From positions 372,001 to 436,000 of the forward strand of contig NZ_FMYH01000003.1 of assembly GCF_900096585.1 (NCBI RefSeq): DNA of 64,000 nucleotides, given 5' to 3'. Each line of letters begins with the position of its first letter. The first letter of the stretch is position 1. A program made the translations under genes and the position numbers. This document shows, one piece after another, positions 46,818-53,185 of the stretch. The notes beneath the pieces were generated by a model. The model ran no database searches and was not told the origin of the DNA. It was given only the letters and a program-made list of their open reading frames with translations. The stretch is from Sanguibacter gelidistatuariae (GTDB lineage Bacteria; Actinomycetota; Actinomycetes; Actinomycetales; Cellulomonadaceae).

Positions 46818-47813
46818 ATGAGCGACCGTTCCAGAACACCCGCCCCGGTCGAGGCCAGCGCGGTCCGCAAGACGACGAAGGTCGCAGTGGTCGGCGCAGG
46901 TGCGGTGGGCTCGACGATGGCCTACGCCACGCTGATGCGCGGGTCAGCCCGGACCGTTGCACTCTTTGACATCAACAAGGCCAAGGTCGAGGCCGAGGCT
47001 CTCGACCTTGCCCACGGGATCCAGTTCATGCCGATGGCCGAGGTGATCGGCTCCGACGACGTCGCAGTGTGCGCCGACGCCGACGTCATCATGGTCACGG
47101 CGGGCGCCAAGCAGAAGCCTGGGCAGTCCCGCATCGACCTGGCCGAGGCGACCATCGGCCTCGTCTCGAAGATCCTGCCCGAGCTGCAGGCGGTCGCCCC
47201 CGACGCGATGTACGTCATGGTCACCAACCCGGTCGACATCGTCACGTATGCGGCGCTGAAGATCTCCGGTCTGCCGCCCACCCAGCTGTTCGGCTCGGGC
47301 ACGGTCCTGGACTCCTCGCGCCTGCGCTACCTCATCGCCCAGCACTGCGGCGTCGCTGTGCAGAACGTGCACGCGTACATGGCCGGGGAGCACGGCGACA
47401 GCGAGATCCCGCTGTGGAGCTCGGCGACCATCGGCGGCGTACCGCTGCTGGACTGGGAGGGGATCGACGGACGCGGCCCGCTCACGGTGCAGGCCCGCGA
47501 CGAGATCGCGCACGAGGTCATCAACTCTGCCTACCGCATCATCGAGGGCAAGGGGGCCACGAACTACGCGGTCGCCCTCGCCGGCAGCCGCATCATCGAG
47601 GCGGTCCTCAACGACGAGCACCGGGTGCTCCCGGTCTCGACCCTGCTTGACGACTACTACGGGATCAGCGACATCTGCCTGTCCGTGCCGTCCATCGTCG
47701 GACGCCACGGCTGCACGGACCGGCTCGCAGTCCCGCTCTCACCGCTGGAGATCCGCGGCCTGCAGCACTCGGCCGCCTCTCTGAAGGACGTGGCGCGCAA
47801 GTTCGGCTTCTGA
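46818..47813 (+). CDS. ldh: L-lactate dehydrogenase
   Basis: Ldh interconverts pyruvate and lactate with NADH, a fermentative role that fits a facultatively anaerobic actinobacterium. The 331-residue protein has the Rossmann motif VAVVGAGAVGSTMAYATLMR near 21-40, the mobile-loop region GAKQKPGQSRIDL with substrate Arg, VMVTNPVDIVTY, GTVLDSSRLRYLI and the catalytic His in AGEHGDSEIPLWS. These motifs favour lactate over malate dehydrogenase. Start is ATG 46818 with GGAGGA close upstream. A 17-bp terminator follows. Confidence 0.94.
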   Translation: MSDRSRTPAPVEASAVRKTTKVAVVGAGAVGSTMAYATLMRGSARTVALFDINKAKVEAEALDLAHGIQFMPMAEVIGSDDVAVCADADVIMVTAGAKQKPGQSRIDLAEATIGLVSKILPELQAVAPDAMYVMVTNPVDIVTYAALKISGLPPTQLFGSGTVLDSSRLRYLIAQHCGVAVQNVHAYMAGEHGDSEIPLWSSATIGGVPLLDWEGIDGRGPLTVQARDEIAHEVINSAYRIIEGKGATNYAVALAGSRIIEAVLNDEHRVLPVSTLLDDYYGISDICLSVPSIVGRHGCTDRLAVPLSPLEIRGLQHSAASLKDVARKFGF

Positions 47814-47827
47814 TCCGGGCATCTAGT

Positions 47828-47864
47828 ACGAAGGGCTCCTCACCGTGGGTGAGGAGCCCTTCGT
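47828..47864. terminator. Bidirectional terminator between ldh and lexA
   Basis: A perfect 17-bp inverted repeat (47828-47844 with 47848-47864, arm ACGAAGGGCTCCTCACC) has a GTG loop. It lies between convergent genes. Confidence 0.88.
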
Positions 47865-47893
47865 GAGTCTTGGGTCGTGTCAAAGTGCCCGGA

Positions 47894-48676
47894 TCAGAGG
47901 CTGCGCAGGACCGACACGATCCGGCCGAGGATCGTCGCCTCGTCGCCGAGGATCGGGGAGAATGCCGGGTTGTGGGGCAGCAGCCAGACGTGGCCGTCGA
48001 TCCGCTTGAATGTCTTCACGGTTGCCTCGCCGTCGATCATCGCCGCGACGATCTCGCCGTTCTCAGCGACGGGTTGGCGCCTCACGACGACCCAGTCGCC
48101 GTCGCAGATGGCGGCGTCGATCATCGACTCGCCGACGACCTTGAGCATGAAGAGCTCGCCGTCCCCGACGAGCTGGCGCGGCAGCGGGAAGACGTCCTCG
48201 ACGAGCTGCTCCGCCAGGATCGGTCCACCGGCGGCGATCCGACCGACCAGGGGCACGTACGACGGCGTGGGGCGGTCCGGTTCGTCGGAGGAGGTGTCCA
48301 GCGCTGAGCCGGCGTATCCGGAACCGGAGGCCATGTCGTTGAGGGGCCGGCCGGCGCCCTCGGTGTATGGGCTGTGCACGAGCTCCATCGCGCGTGGGCG
48401 GTTCGGGTCGCGCCGCAGGTAGCCCTTGGCCTCGAGGACGGTCAGCTGGTGCTTGACGCTCGACGGGCTGTTCAGGCCGACCGACTCGCCGATCTCGCGC
48501 ATGCTCGGCGCGTAGCCACGACCGGTCACCGAGTCTCGAATCGTGTCGAGGATGCGGCGCTGCCGCGAGGTGAGCCCGTCCGGGCCGATCCCGTCCCTGC
48601 GCCAGGGAGAGGCGGTGTCGTGAAGGGGTGTGCTCACGCTCGCAGGACCTGCCGCGCTGGTGTCGTTGGGTGCCAC
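47894..48676 (-). CDS. lexA: LexA repressor
   Basis: LexA represses the SOS genes and self-cleaves when RecA filaments form. The 260-residue protein has a winged helix near 35-95 ([36 protein letters not shown]). The cleavage site is A149-G150 in [13 protein letters not shown], with catalytic Ser184 in [10 protein letters not shown] and Lys221 in [14 protein letters not shown] 48676 is chosen because GGAGG lies 5 bases upstream. A TTGAGA/TAGACT promoter with 17-bp spacing (48843-48871, minus strand) overlaps a LexA box, so autorepression is predicted. Confidence 0.96.
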   Translation of the reverse strand: MAPNDTSAAGPASVSTPLHDTASPWRRDGIGPDGLTSRQRRILDTIRDSVTGRGYAPSMREIGESVGLNSPSSVKHQLTVLEAKGYLRRDPNRPRAMELVHSPYTEGAGRPLNDMASGSGYAGSALDTSSDEPDRPTPSYVPLVGRIAAGGPILAEQLVEDVFPLPRQLVGDGELFMLKVVGESMIDAAICDGDWVVVRRQPVAENGEIVAAMIDGEATVKTFKRIDGHVWLLPHNPAFSPILGDEATILGRIVSVLRSL

Positions 48677-48867
48677 GGTGACCTCCGGTTGTGATGGGCA
48701 TCTGCTGAGCGCTCGGACGCCCGGCGGGAGACCTGTTGACCGGCTCCAGGCCAGCAGGTTGTCTGCCGGTCGCGCCGTCCAGCCTGTGCGTCCAGTCCGT
48801 TTGTCGGTGGCTCGTGGTCGAGTCTCCTCGCGGGCTTGTTCGAGTCTAGGCCGATTGTGGGCAAGTC

Positions 48868-48883
48868 TCAAACAGTTGTTCGA
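48868..48883. promoter_or_regulatory. LexA (SOS) box at the lexA promoter
   Basis: TCAAACAGTTGTTCGA matches 11 of 12 bases of TCGAAC-N4-GTTCGA and overlaps the lexA -35 element TTGAGA. Confidence 0.88.
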
Positions 48884-48911
48884 GCGTGTCGGGATTGCCC
48901 CTTGCCAATCT

Positions 48912-48951
48912 CGAAAATATTCGTACAGTTGTACTACGAACAGATGTACGA
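48912..48951. promoter_or_regulatory. Cluster of LexA-like dyads before the LysM gene
   Basis: Three further dyads follow one another: CGAA-AATA-TTCG (48912-48923), TCGTAC-AGTT-GTACTA (48921-48936, 9 of 12 matches) and ACGAAC-AGAT-GTACGA (48936-48951, 10 of 12). They overlap or follow the predicted -10 TACAGT of the LysM gene. Confidence 0.7.
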
Positions 48952-49035
48952 ATGAGTGCGGGGATGTCGGCACGGGCCGGCAGGTTCCCATGGAGATGCG
49001 CAGCTGGTCGCGTGCGCTGGAGAGATGGAGTGGAC

Positions 49036-49494
49036 ATGGCACTGGTTCTAGTTCCAGATCTGGTTGTTGTTCCCGAACGTGTTGTTGTCCCAGTGCGCGT
49101 GATCATGCCCGCGCGGGAGGACCTGCGCCGGTCGGCCGCGGATGCGCGGGCGGGCGCGCGGTCGCGACGCCTGGCGAGCGCATCGGTCGAGGGCTCGTTG
49201 TCCGATCTTGAGCTCACCCGCCGCGGACGGTGGGTGCTGTGGTCGATGGCGCTCGTCGTGGCGATCGGGGTGGCGGTGATGGGCGGGGGAGCTTTGGCGA
49301 GCACGCCGGACCTTCCCCGTGAGGTCACTCCGTACACGGTGTCCGAGGGGGACAACCTGTGGGGGATCGCGGAAGGGCTGGCTCGTCCTGGCGAGGACCT
49401 CCGTGACGTGGTCGACCTCATCGTCGAGGTCAACGGCCGGGCGTCGGCGACGCTGTGGGCCGGTGAGCAGATCATGCTGCCCGTTCGCGACTGA
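49036..49494 (+). CDS. SOS-controlled LysM protein, probable cell-division suppressor (YneA/ChiZ/DivS-like)
   Basis: The 152-residue protein has a variable N-terminus, one membrane helix ([20 protein letters not shown], about 72-91) and a C-terminal LysM peptidoglycan-binding domain ([20 protein letters not shown] ... [18 protein letters not shown]). Its place, divergent from lexA and before nrdR, matches M. tuberculosis Rv2719c (ChiZ), Corynebacterium divS and Bacillus yneA. Proteins of that type halt division during DNA damage. The start is ATG 49036. The leader of about 100 bases follows LexA-like dyads. Function is inferred from context and domain layout. Confidence 0.85.
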   Translation: MALVLVPDLVVVPERVVVPVRVIMPAREDLRRSAADARAGARSRRLASASVEGSLSDLELTRRGRWVLWSMALVVAIGVAVMGGGALASTPDLPREVTPYTVSEGDNLWGIAEGLARPGEDLRDVVDLIVEVNGRASATLWAGEQIMLPVRD

Positions 49495-49543
49495 TGTGTT
49501 CTCGAGATGTGAGACGACGTGCCCAGATGCTTGCGCACCATAT

Positions 49544-49557
49544 TTAGGATGACCTAA
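49544..49557. promoter_or_regulatory. AT-rich palindrome TTAGG-ATGA-CCTAA
   Basis: A perfect 5-bp dyad with 4-bp spacing sits in a short low-GC patch. Its half-sites look like those of DtxR/IdeR iron-regulator boxes, but in that consensus TTAGG and CCTAA are 9 bp apart, so the match is partial. A following GTTAGCC adds another similar half-site. Confidence 0.4.
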
Positions 49558-49705
49558 GTTAGCCATGCCTCATCAACCGGCTGGGGGGCCGGTCATCGAG
49601 GTGAAGGCATGGCCGCGGTATTCGCGGGGCACATGGCTTCTCGAGCACGTCGGTGCAGGGCGAGGCGAGTCGCTCTCCATCGGATGGGGACGGGGGCGTC
49701 CCGCT

Positions 49706-49731
49706 AGGGCGGTCACTACGGTGACCGCCCT
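49706..49731 (+). terminator. Intrinsic terminator after the LysM gene
   Basis: An 11-bp perfect stem (49706-49716 with 49721-49731, arm AGGGCGGTCAC) has a TACG loop and is followed by CGTTTGTCT, a fairly T-rich tail for this genome. Confidence 0.8.
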
Positions 49732-49853
49732 CGTTTGTCTGTCACGTCCAGATCGTCTGGCCCCGACCGCGCCGCGGTGCGCCCGACGGCGCGTATTCTT
49801 GCTGGTGTCCGCCCGACCGGGTGGACACAGGCGCAAGACCCTCGGAGGTGCGT

Positions 49854-50390
49854 GTGCACTGCCCGTTCTGTCGTCACTCGGATTCTCGCGTCGTCGACTC
49901 CCGGACGTCAGACGACGGTGCCTCGATCCGGCGTCGCCGTCAGTGCCCCAGCTGCAACCGCCGCTTCACGACCCTGGAGACGGCCAGCCTCTCCGTGGTC
50001 AAGCGGTCCGGCGTGACCGAGCCGTTCAGTCGCGAGAAGGTCGTCAACGGGGTCCGCAAGGCTTGCCAGGGGCGCCCGGTCAGCGAGGACGACCTCGCCA
50101 TGCTCGCTCAGCGGGTCGAGGAGAGCGTCCGGGCGACCGGCATGGCGGAACTGGACGCGTACGAGATCGGCCTGACCATCCTCGGTCCGCTGCGGGAGCT
50201 CGACGAGGTCGCCTACCTGCGGTTTGCGAGCGTCTACCAGGGCTTCGACTCGCTTGAGGACTTCGAGGCCGCCATCAACCTGCTGCGTGCCGAGCATGAG
50301 CAGGCCGAGGACCCCGAGACCCCCGATCCGGGCGCCGGGACGGACGCGGAACCCTCTGGGCCGGACAACGGCCCCGCCGCAGGGGCGTAG
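49854..50390 (+). CDS. nrdR: Transcriptional repressor NrdR
   Basis: NrdR senses dATP/ATP and represses ribonucleotide reductase genes. The 178-residue protein has the zinc ribbon ([17 protein letters not shown] ... [10 protein letters not shown]) and an ATP-cone ([20 protein letters not shown], then [19 protein letters not shown]). Start is GTG 49854 with GGAGG 5 bases upstream. The acidic Pro/Gly-rich tail after 155 is not part of the core. A ribonucleotide reductase gene often follows nrdR, but none does here. Confidence 0.95.
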   Translation: MHCPFCRHSDSRVVDSRTSDDGASIRRRRQCPSCNRRFTTLETASLSVVKRSGVTEPFSREKVVNGVRKACQGRPVSEDDLAMLAQRVEESVRATGMAELDAYEIGLTILGPLRELDEVAYLRFASVYQGFDSLEDFEAAINLLRAEHEQAEDPETPDPGAGTDAEPSGPDNGPAAGA

Positions 50391-50400
50391 CCCGTCACGT

Positions 50401-51444
50401 TCAGAGCGCGCTCGAGCGGGCCGCCCAGAGGTTGATCTCGCCGTCGACGCTGTTCTCGTCGATCGCGGCCAGCTCGGCGGCGGAGAAGTCGAGGTGTTCG
50501 AGCGCGGCGAGGTTCTCGTCGAGCTGATCGGTCGTACGGGCTCCCACGAGCACCCCGGACACCCTTGAGTCGCGCAGGCACCAGGACACGGCCATCTGCG
50601 CGAGGCTCTGCCCGCGATCACTGGCGATCTCCGCCAGTGCGGCGATCGCCGCCCGGTTGCGGAGGCTGAGGTAGGACGGTGGCAGCGACCCGCCGCGTGC
50701 AGCCCGAGAGTCGCCAGGGATCCCGTCGAGATACTTGGTCGTGAGCATACCCTGGGCGAGCGGGGAGAAGGCGAGCACCCCGAGGCCGGCGTCGCCCGCG
50801 ACGTCGAGCACGGACTCCCCGCTGGCGTCGGGTTCCTCGATCCATCGGTTGAGGAGCGAGTACGACGGCTGGTGGACGCTCAGCCTGACCCCCGCCGTGT
50901 CGGCCGCCGCCAGCGCCTCGCGGGTGCGGCGCGCGGAGTAGGAGGAGACTCCGACGTAGCGCGCCCGCCCCGAGCTCACGGCGGTGGCGAGGGCTCCGAT
51001 CGTCTCCTCGAGCGGTGTCGTCGGGTCGTAGCGGTGGCTGTAGAAGATGTCCACGTGGTCCAGCCCGAGACGGTCGAGAGACTGGTCGAGGGAGGACAGC
51101 AGGTGCTTGCGGGAGCCTCCCTCGCCATAGGCACCAGGCCACATCCGGTAGCCGGCCTTGGTCGAGATGAGCAGCTCGTCCCGGTGGCCCGCGAGGTCCC
51201 TGGCCAGGATCCGCCCGAAGCTGGCCTCGGCGGCGCCCGGCGGTGGGCCGTAGTTGTTGGCGAGGTCGATGTGCACGATGCCCGCGTCGACGGCATGGAG
51301 GACGAGTCCCCGCTGCGTCTCGAGCGCCGTCTGCTCGCCGAAGTTCTGCCACAGCCCCAGGCTGATTGGGGGGACCGCCAGGCCGGAGCCGCCCAGCCGG
51401 CGCTGGTGGGACGCGGAGGGGGTGCTACCGGCAGGGGAGGTCAT
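50401..51444 (-). CDS. Aldo/keto reductase, YghZ-like
   Basis: The 347-residue TIM-barrel NADPH oxidoreductase has the catalytic tetrad in HIDLANNYGPPPG (Asp, Tyr), STKAGYRMWPGAYG (Lys) and DIFYSHRYDPTTP (His). The KAGYRMWPGxYG signature is that of E. coli YghZ/Gpr, which reduces methylglyoxal and L-glyceraldehyde 3-phosphate. TAGCGT lies 6 bases before the ATG on the minus strand with no Shine-Dalgarno sequence, suggesting leaderless transcription. It is convergent with nrdR. The physiological substrate is not certain. Confidence 0.9.
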   Translation of the reverse strand: MTSPAGSTPSASHQRRLGGSGLAVPPISLGLWQNFGEQTALETQRGLVLHAVDAGIVHIDLANNYGPPPGAAEASFGRILARDLAGHRDELLISTKAGYRMWPGAYGEGGSRKHLLSSLDQSLDRLGLDHVDIFYSHRYDPTTPLEETIGALATAVSSGRARYVGVSSYSARRTREALAAADTAGVRLSVHQPSYSLLNRWIEEPDASGESVLDVAGDAGLGVLAFSPLAQGMLTTKYLDGIPGDSRAARGGSLPPSYLSLRNRAAIAALAEIASDRGQSLAQMAVSWCLRDSRVSGVLVGARTTDQLDENLAALEHLDFSAAELAAIDENSVDGEINLWAARSSAL

Positions 51445-51588
51445 GGTTCCACGCTACCGCTGCGATACTGGTGTCCTGCCTCAGGTGGCGCCCGAAGCGA
51501 GTATTCGCTGGCGGGAGTCGATGAAGTAGGGAAGTCTTGCAGGTGCATCAGGTACGCAGCAGACATCTAGACAAGGAGGTCCGGTGCT

Positions 51589-51777
51589 ATGACGCAGGAC
51601 AGTTCTCAGCAGGACGCGACGGTCAGCGAAGACACCAAGGCCAAGTTCAAGGAAGCGCTCGACCGTAAGAACGCCGGTCAGCACCTCAGTGCCGAAGGGT
51701 CCTCGAACACCGGGACCGTCCACGGCTCCGAGACCGCGGGCAAGACGAAGCGGGTCTTCCGCCGCAAGTCCGGGTGA
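51589..51777 (+). CDS. DUF5302 family small protein
   Basis: This 62-residue hydrophilic protein matches actinobacterial DUF5302: an acidic, Ser/Gln-rich start (MTQDSSQQDATVSEDTKAK), the core FKEALDRKNAGQHLSAEGSS, then GTVHGSETAGKTKRVFRRKSG, a strongly basic C-terminus. It is likely disordered in part and may bind nucleic acid, but no function is known. AAGGAGG lies about 9 bases upstream of the ATG. It stands alone, and the 25-bp hairpin at 51830 follows. Confidence 0.85.
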   Translation: MTQDSSQQDATVSEDTKAKFKEALDRKNAGQHLSAEGSSNTGTVHGSETAGKTKRVFRRKSG

Positions 51778-51792
51778 TCGCCCCCATCTCAA

Positions 51793-51829
51793 GATGAGCC
51801 ATGCACTCGCTCGATGAGCCGTGCACTGG
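51793..51829. repeat. Imperfect direct repeat before the long hairpin
   Basis: GATGAGCCATGCACTCG (51793-51809) and GATGAGCCGTGCACTGG (51813-51829) differ at two positions and are spaced 20 bp start to start. The second copy abuts the left arm of the 25-bp stem. Confidence 0.7.
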
Positions 51830-51883
51830 CCCAGACGCCGACAGGCCCTGTCCCGCGAGGGACAGGGCCTGTCGGCGTCTGGG
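51830..51883. terminator. 25-bp perfect hairpin with GCGA tetraloop, bidirectional terminator
   Basis: Bases 51830-51854 pair perfectly with 51859-51883 around a GCGA (GNRA-type) loop. It lies between DUF5302 and the convergent serA. No T-tract is present on either side. Of the simple hairpins I noted in this window it has the longest uninterrupted stem. Confidence 0.85.
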
Positions 51884-51896
51884 CGTCAGGCGACGA

Positions 51897-53108
51897 TCAG
51901 CGCTGCGTCTCGGTGAGCACGCGGAGCTTGATGGTCTGGTCCATCGAGCGCAGGGCGTCGACCACGGCGGCTTCCAGGACCGACCCGACGTCGGTGACGA
52001 CGTAGCCGATCTCCCCGCGGGTGGCGAGGAGCTGGCCCTCGATGTTCGCGCCGTGCTCGGCCAGCGTCTTGTTGACCGCGGCCAGCACGCCCGGGGTGTT
52101 GCGGTGCAGGTGAGCCACCCGGGCCACGCCCGTGGAGTTCTCCAGGGCGAGGTTGGGGAGGTTGACGCTGAGCGTCGTCGTGCCCGTGCGCACGTAGTCC
52201 TTGATCTTGTTGGCGACGAACACGCCGATCGACTCCTGCGCCTCGACGGTCGAGCCACCGATGTGCGGGGTCAGGATGACGTTCGGCAGGCCGCGCAGCT
52301 CGGACTCGAACTGGTCGCCGCGCTTCTTGGGCTCGGTCGGGAACACGTCGATCGCCGCGCCGGACAGGTGCCCGGAGACGATCGAGTCGTGCAGCGCCTG
52401 GGTGTCCAGGACAAAGCCCCGCGAGAGGTTCAGGAAGATCGCGCCCGGCTTCATCTGGGCGAGCTGCTCAGAACCGAAGAGTCCCGCGTTGCCGCTGCGG
52501 CCGTCGACGTGGAGGGTGACGATGTCAGCGACGGCGAGCAGCTCGTCGAGCGAGCCCAGACGGCGTGCGTTGCCCAGGGCCAGCTTCTCGGCCGTGTCGT
52601 AGAAGACCACGGACATGCCGAGGTTCTCGGCGAGCACGGACAGCTGGGTCCCGATGTTGCCGTAGCCGACGATCCCGAGCGTGCGGCCACGGACCTCGTG
52701 CGAGCCCTCGGCGGACTTGTCCCAGATCCCGGCGTGCAGCGCCTTGTCGCGCTCGGTCATCCGGCGGGTGAGCGAGATGATCTCGGCGAGCGCGATCTCG
52801 ACGACGGAACGCGTGTTGGAGAACGGCGCGTTGAACACGGCGACGCCGTGGTTGGCGGCGCTCTGCAGGTCGATCTGGTTGGTACCGATGCAGAAGGCAC
52901 CGATGGTCAGCAGGTCCGGGGACGCCTCGATGACCTTGGCGGTCACCTGCGTCTTGGAGCGCAGACCCAGAATGTGCACGCCCTCGAGGGCGGCGATGAG
53001 CTCGTTCTCGTCCAGCGCGCCGGATCGGGTCTCAACCTCGATCCCGTGGGCGGCAAAGATCTCGATGGCGAGTGGGTGGACATTTTCGAGGAGGAGGGCC
53101 TTCAGCAC
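51897..53108 (-). CDS. serA: D-3-phosphoglycerate dehydrogenase (ACT-domain type)
   Basis: SerA oxidises 3-phosphoglycerate with NAD+ in the first step of serine synthesis. The 403 residues fit the E. coli type rather than the longer 525-residue actinobacterial type. Motifs: CIGTNQIDLQ, the Rossmann GIVGYGNIGTQLSVLAENLG near 147-166, LNLSRGFVLD and the catalytic His in VILTPHIGGSTVEAQ. A C-terminal ACT domain (VAHLHRNTPGVLAAVNKTLA; IEGQLLATRGEIGYVVTDV) implies feedback by serine. The start is GTG 53108; an overlapping ATG at 53110 is out of frame. Confidence 0.94.
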   Translation of the reverse strand: MLKALLLENVHPLAIEIFAAHGIEVETRSGALDENELIAALEGVHILGLRSKTQVTAKVIEASPDLLTIGAFCIGTNQIDLQSAANHGVAVFNAPFSNTRSVVEIALAEIISLTRRMTERDKALHAGIWDKSAEGSHEVRGRTLGIVGYGNIGTQLSVLAENLGMSVVFYDTAEKLALGNARRLGSLDELLAVADIVTLHVDGRSGNAGLFGSEQLAQMKPGAIFLNLSRGFVLDTQALHDSIVSGHLSGAAIDVFPTEPKKRGDQFESELRGLPNVILTPHIGGSTVEAQESIGVFVANKIKDYVRTGTTTLSVNLPNLALENSTGVARVAHLHRNTPGVLAAVNKTLAEHGANIEGQLLATRGEIGYVVTDVGSVLEAAVVDALRSMDQTIKLRVLTETQR

Positions 53109-53185
53109 ATGGTCATAGTGCGCCCTGGCCCCGGGAATGACAAAACGGGTCTTGTCACGTGGACGCGGCGCCTAGATGGGCCCCG

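Larger units (their letters stand above)
48677..49035. promoter_or_regulatory. Divergent lexA / LysM-gene control region (359 bp)
   Basis: The gap holds the lexA promoter (-35 TTGAGA 48866-48871, -10 TAGACT 48843-48848, minus strand) with a leader of over 150 bases. It also holds a likely plus-strand promoter for the LysM gene: TTGCCA at 48902-48907, a 16-bp spacer and TACAGT at 48924-48929. Four LexA-type dyads lie between the two promoters. No coding frame here looks real. Confidence 0.75.
49495..49853 (+). promoter_or_regulatory. 359-bp gap between the LysM gene and nrdR
   Basis: The gap holds an AT-rich palindrome (49544-49557), a terminator (49706-49731) and the nrdR leader. One open frame from 49565 runs through the terminator and into nrdR out of frame, and it looks non-coding. 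No riboswitch, tRNA or other RNA gene was recognised. I could not place an nrdR promoter with confidence. Confidence 0.55.

Noticed and set aside
49495-49853. Riboswitch (cobalamin) before nrdR
   Set aside because: I looked for B12-box-like sequence because some reductase genes are B12 controlled, but saw none of the conserved core.
49565-50257. Open frame between the LysM gene and nrdR
   Set aside because: It runs through a clear terminator and into nrdR in a different frame, with no recognisable protein features.
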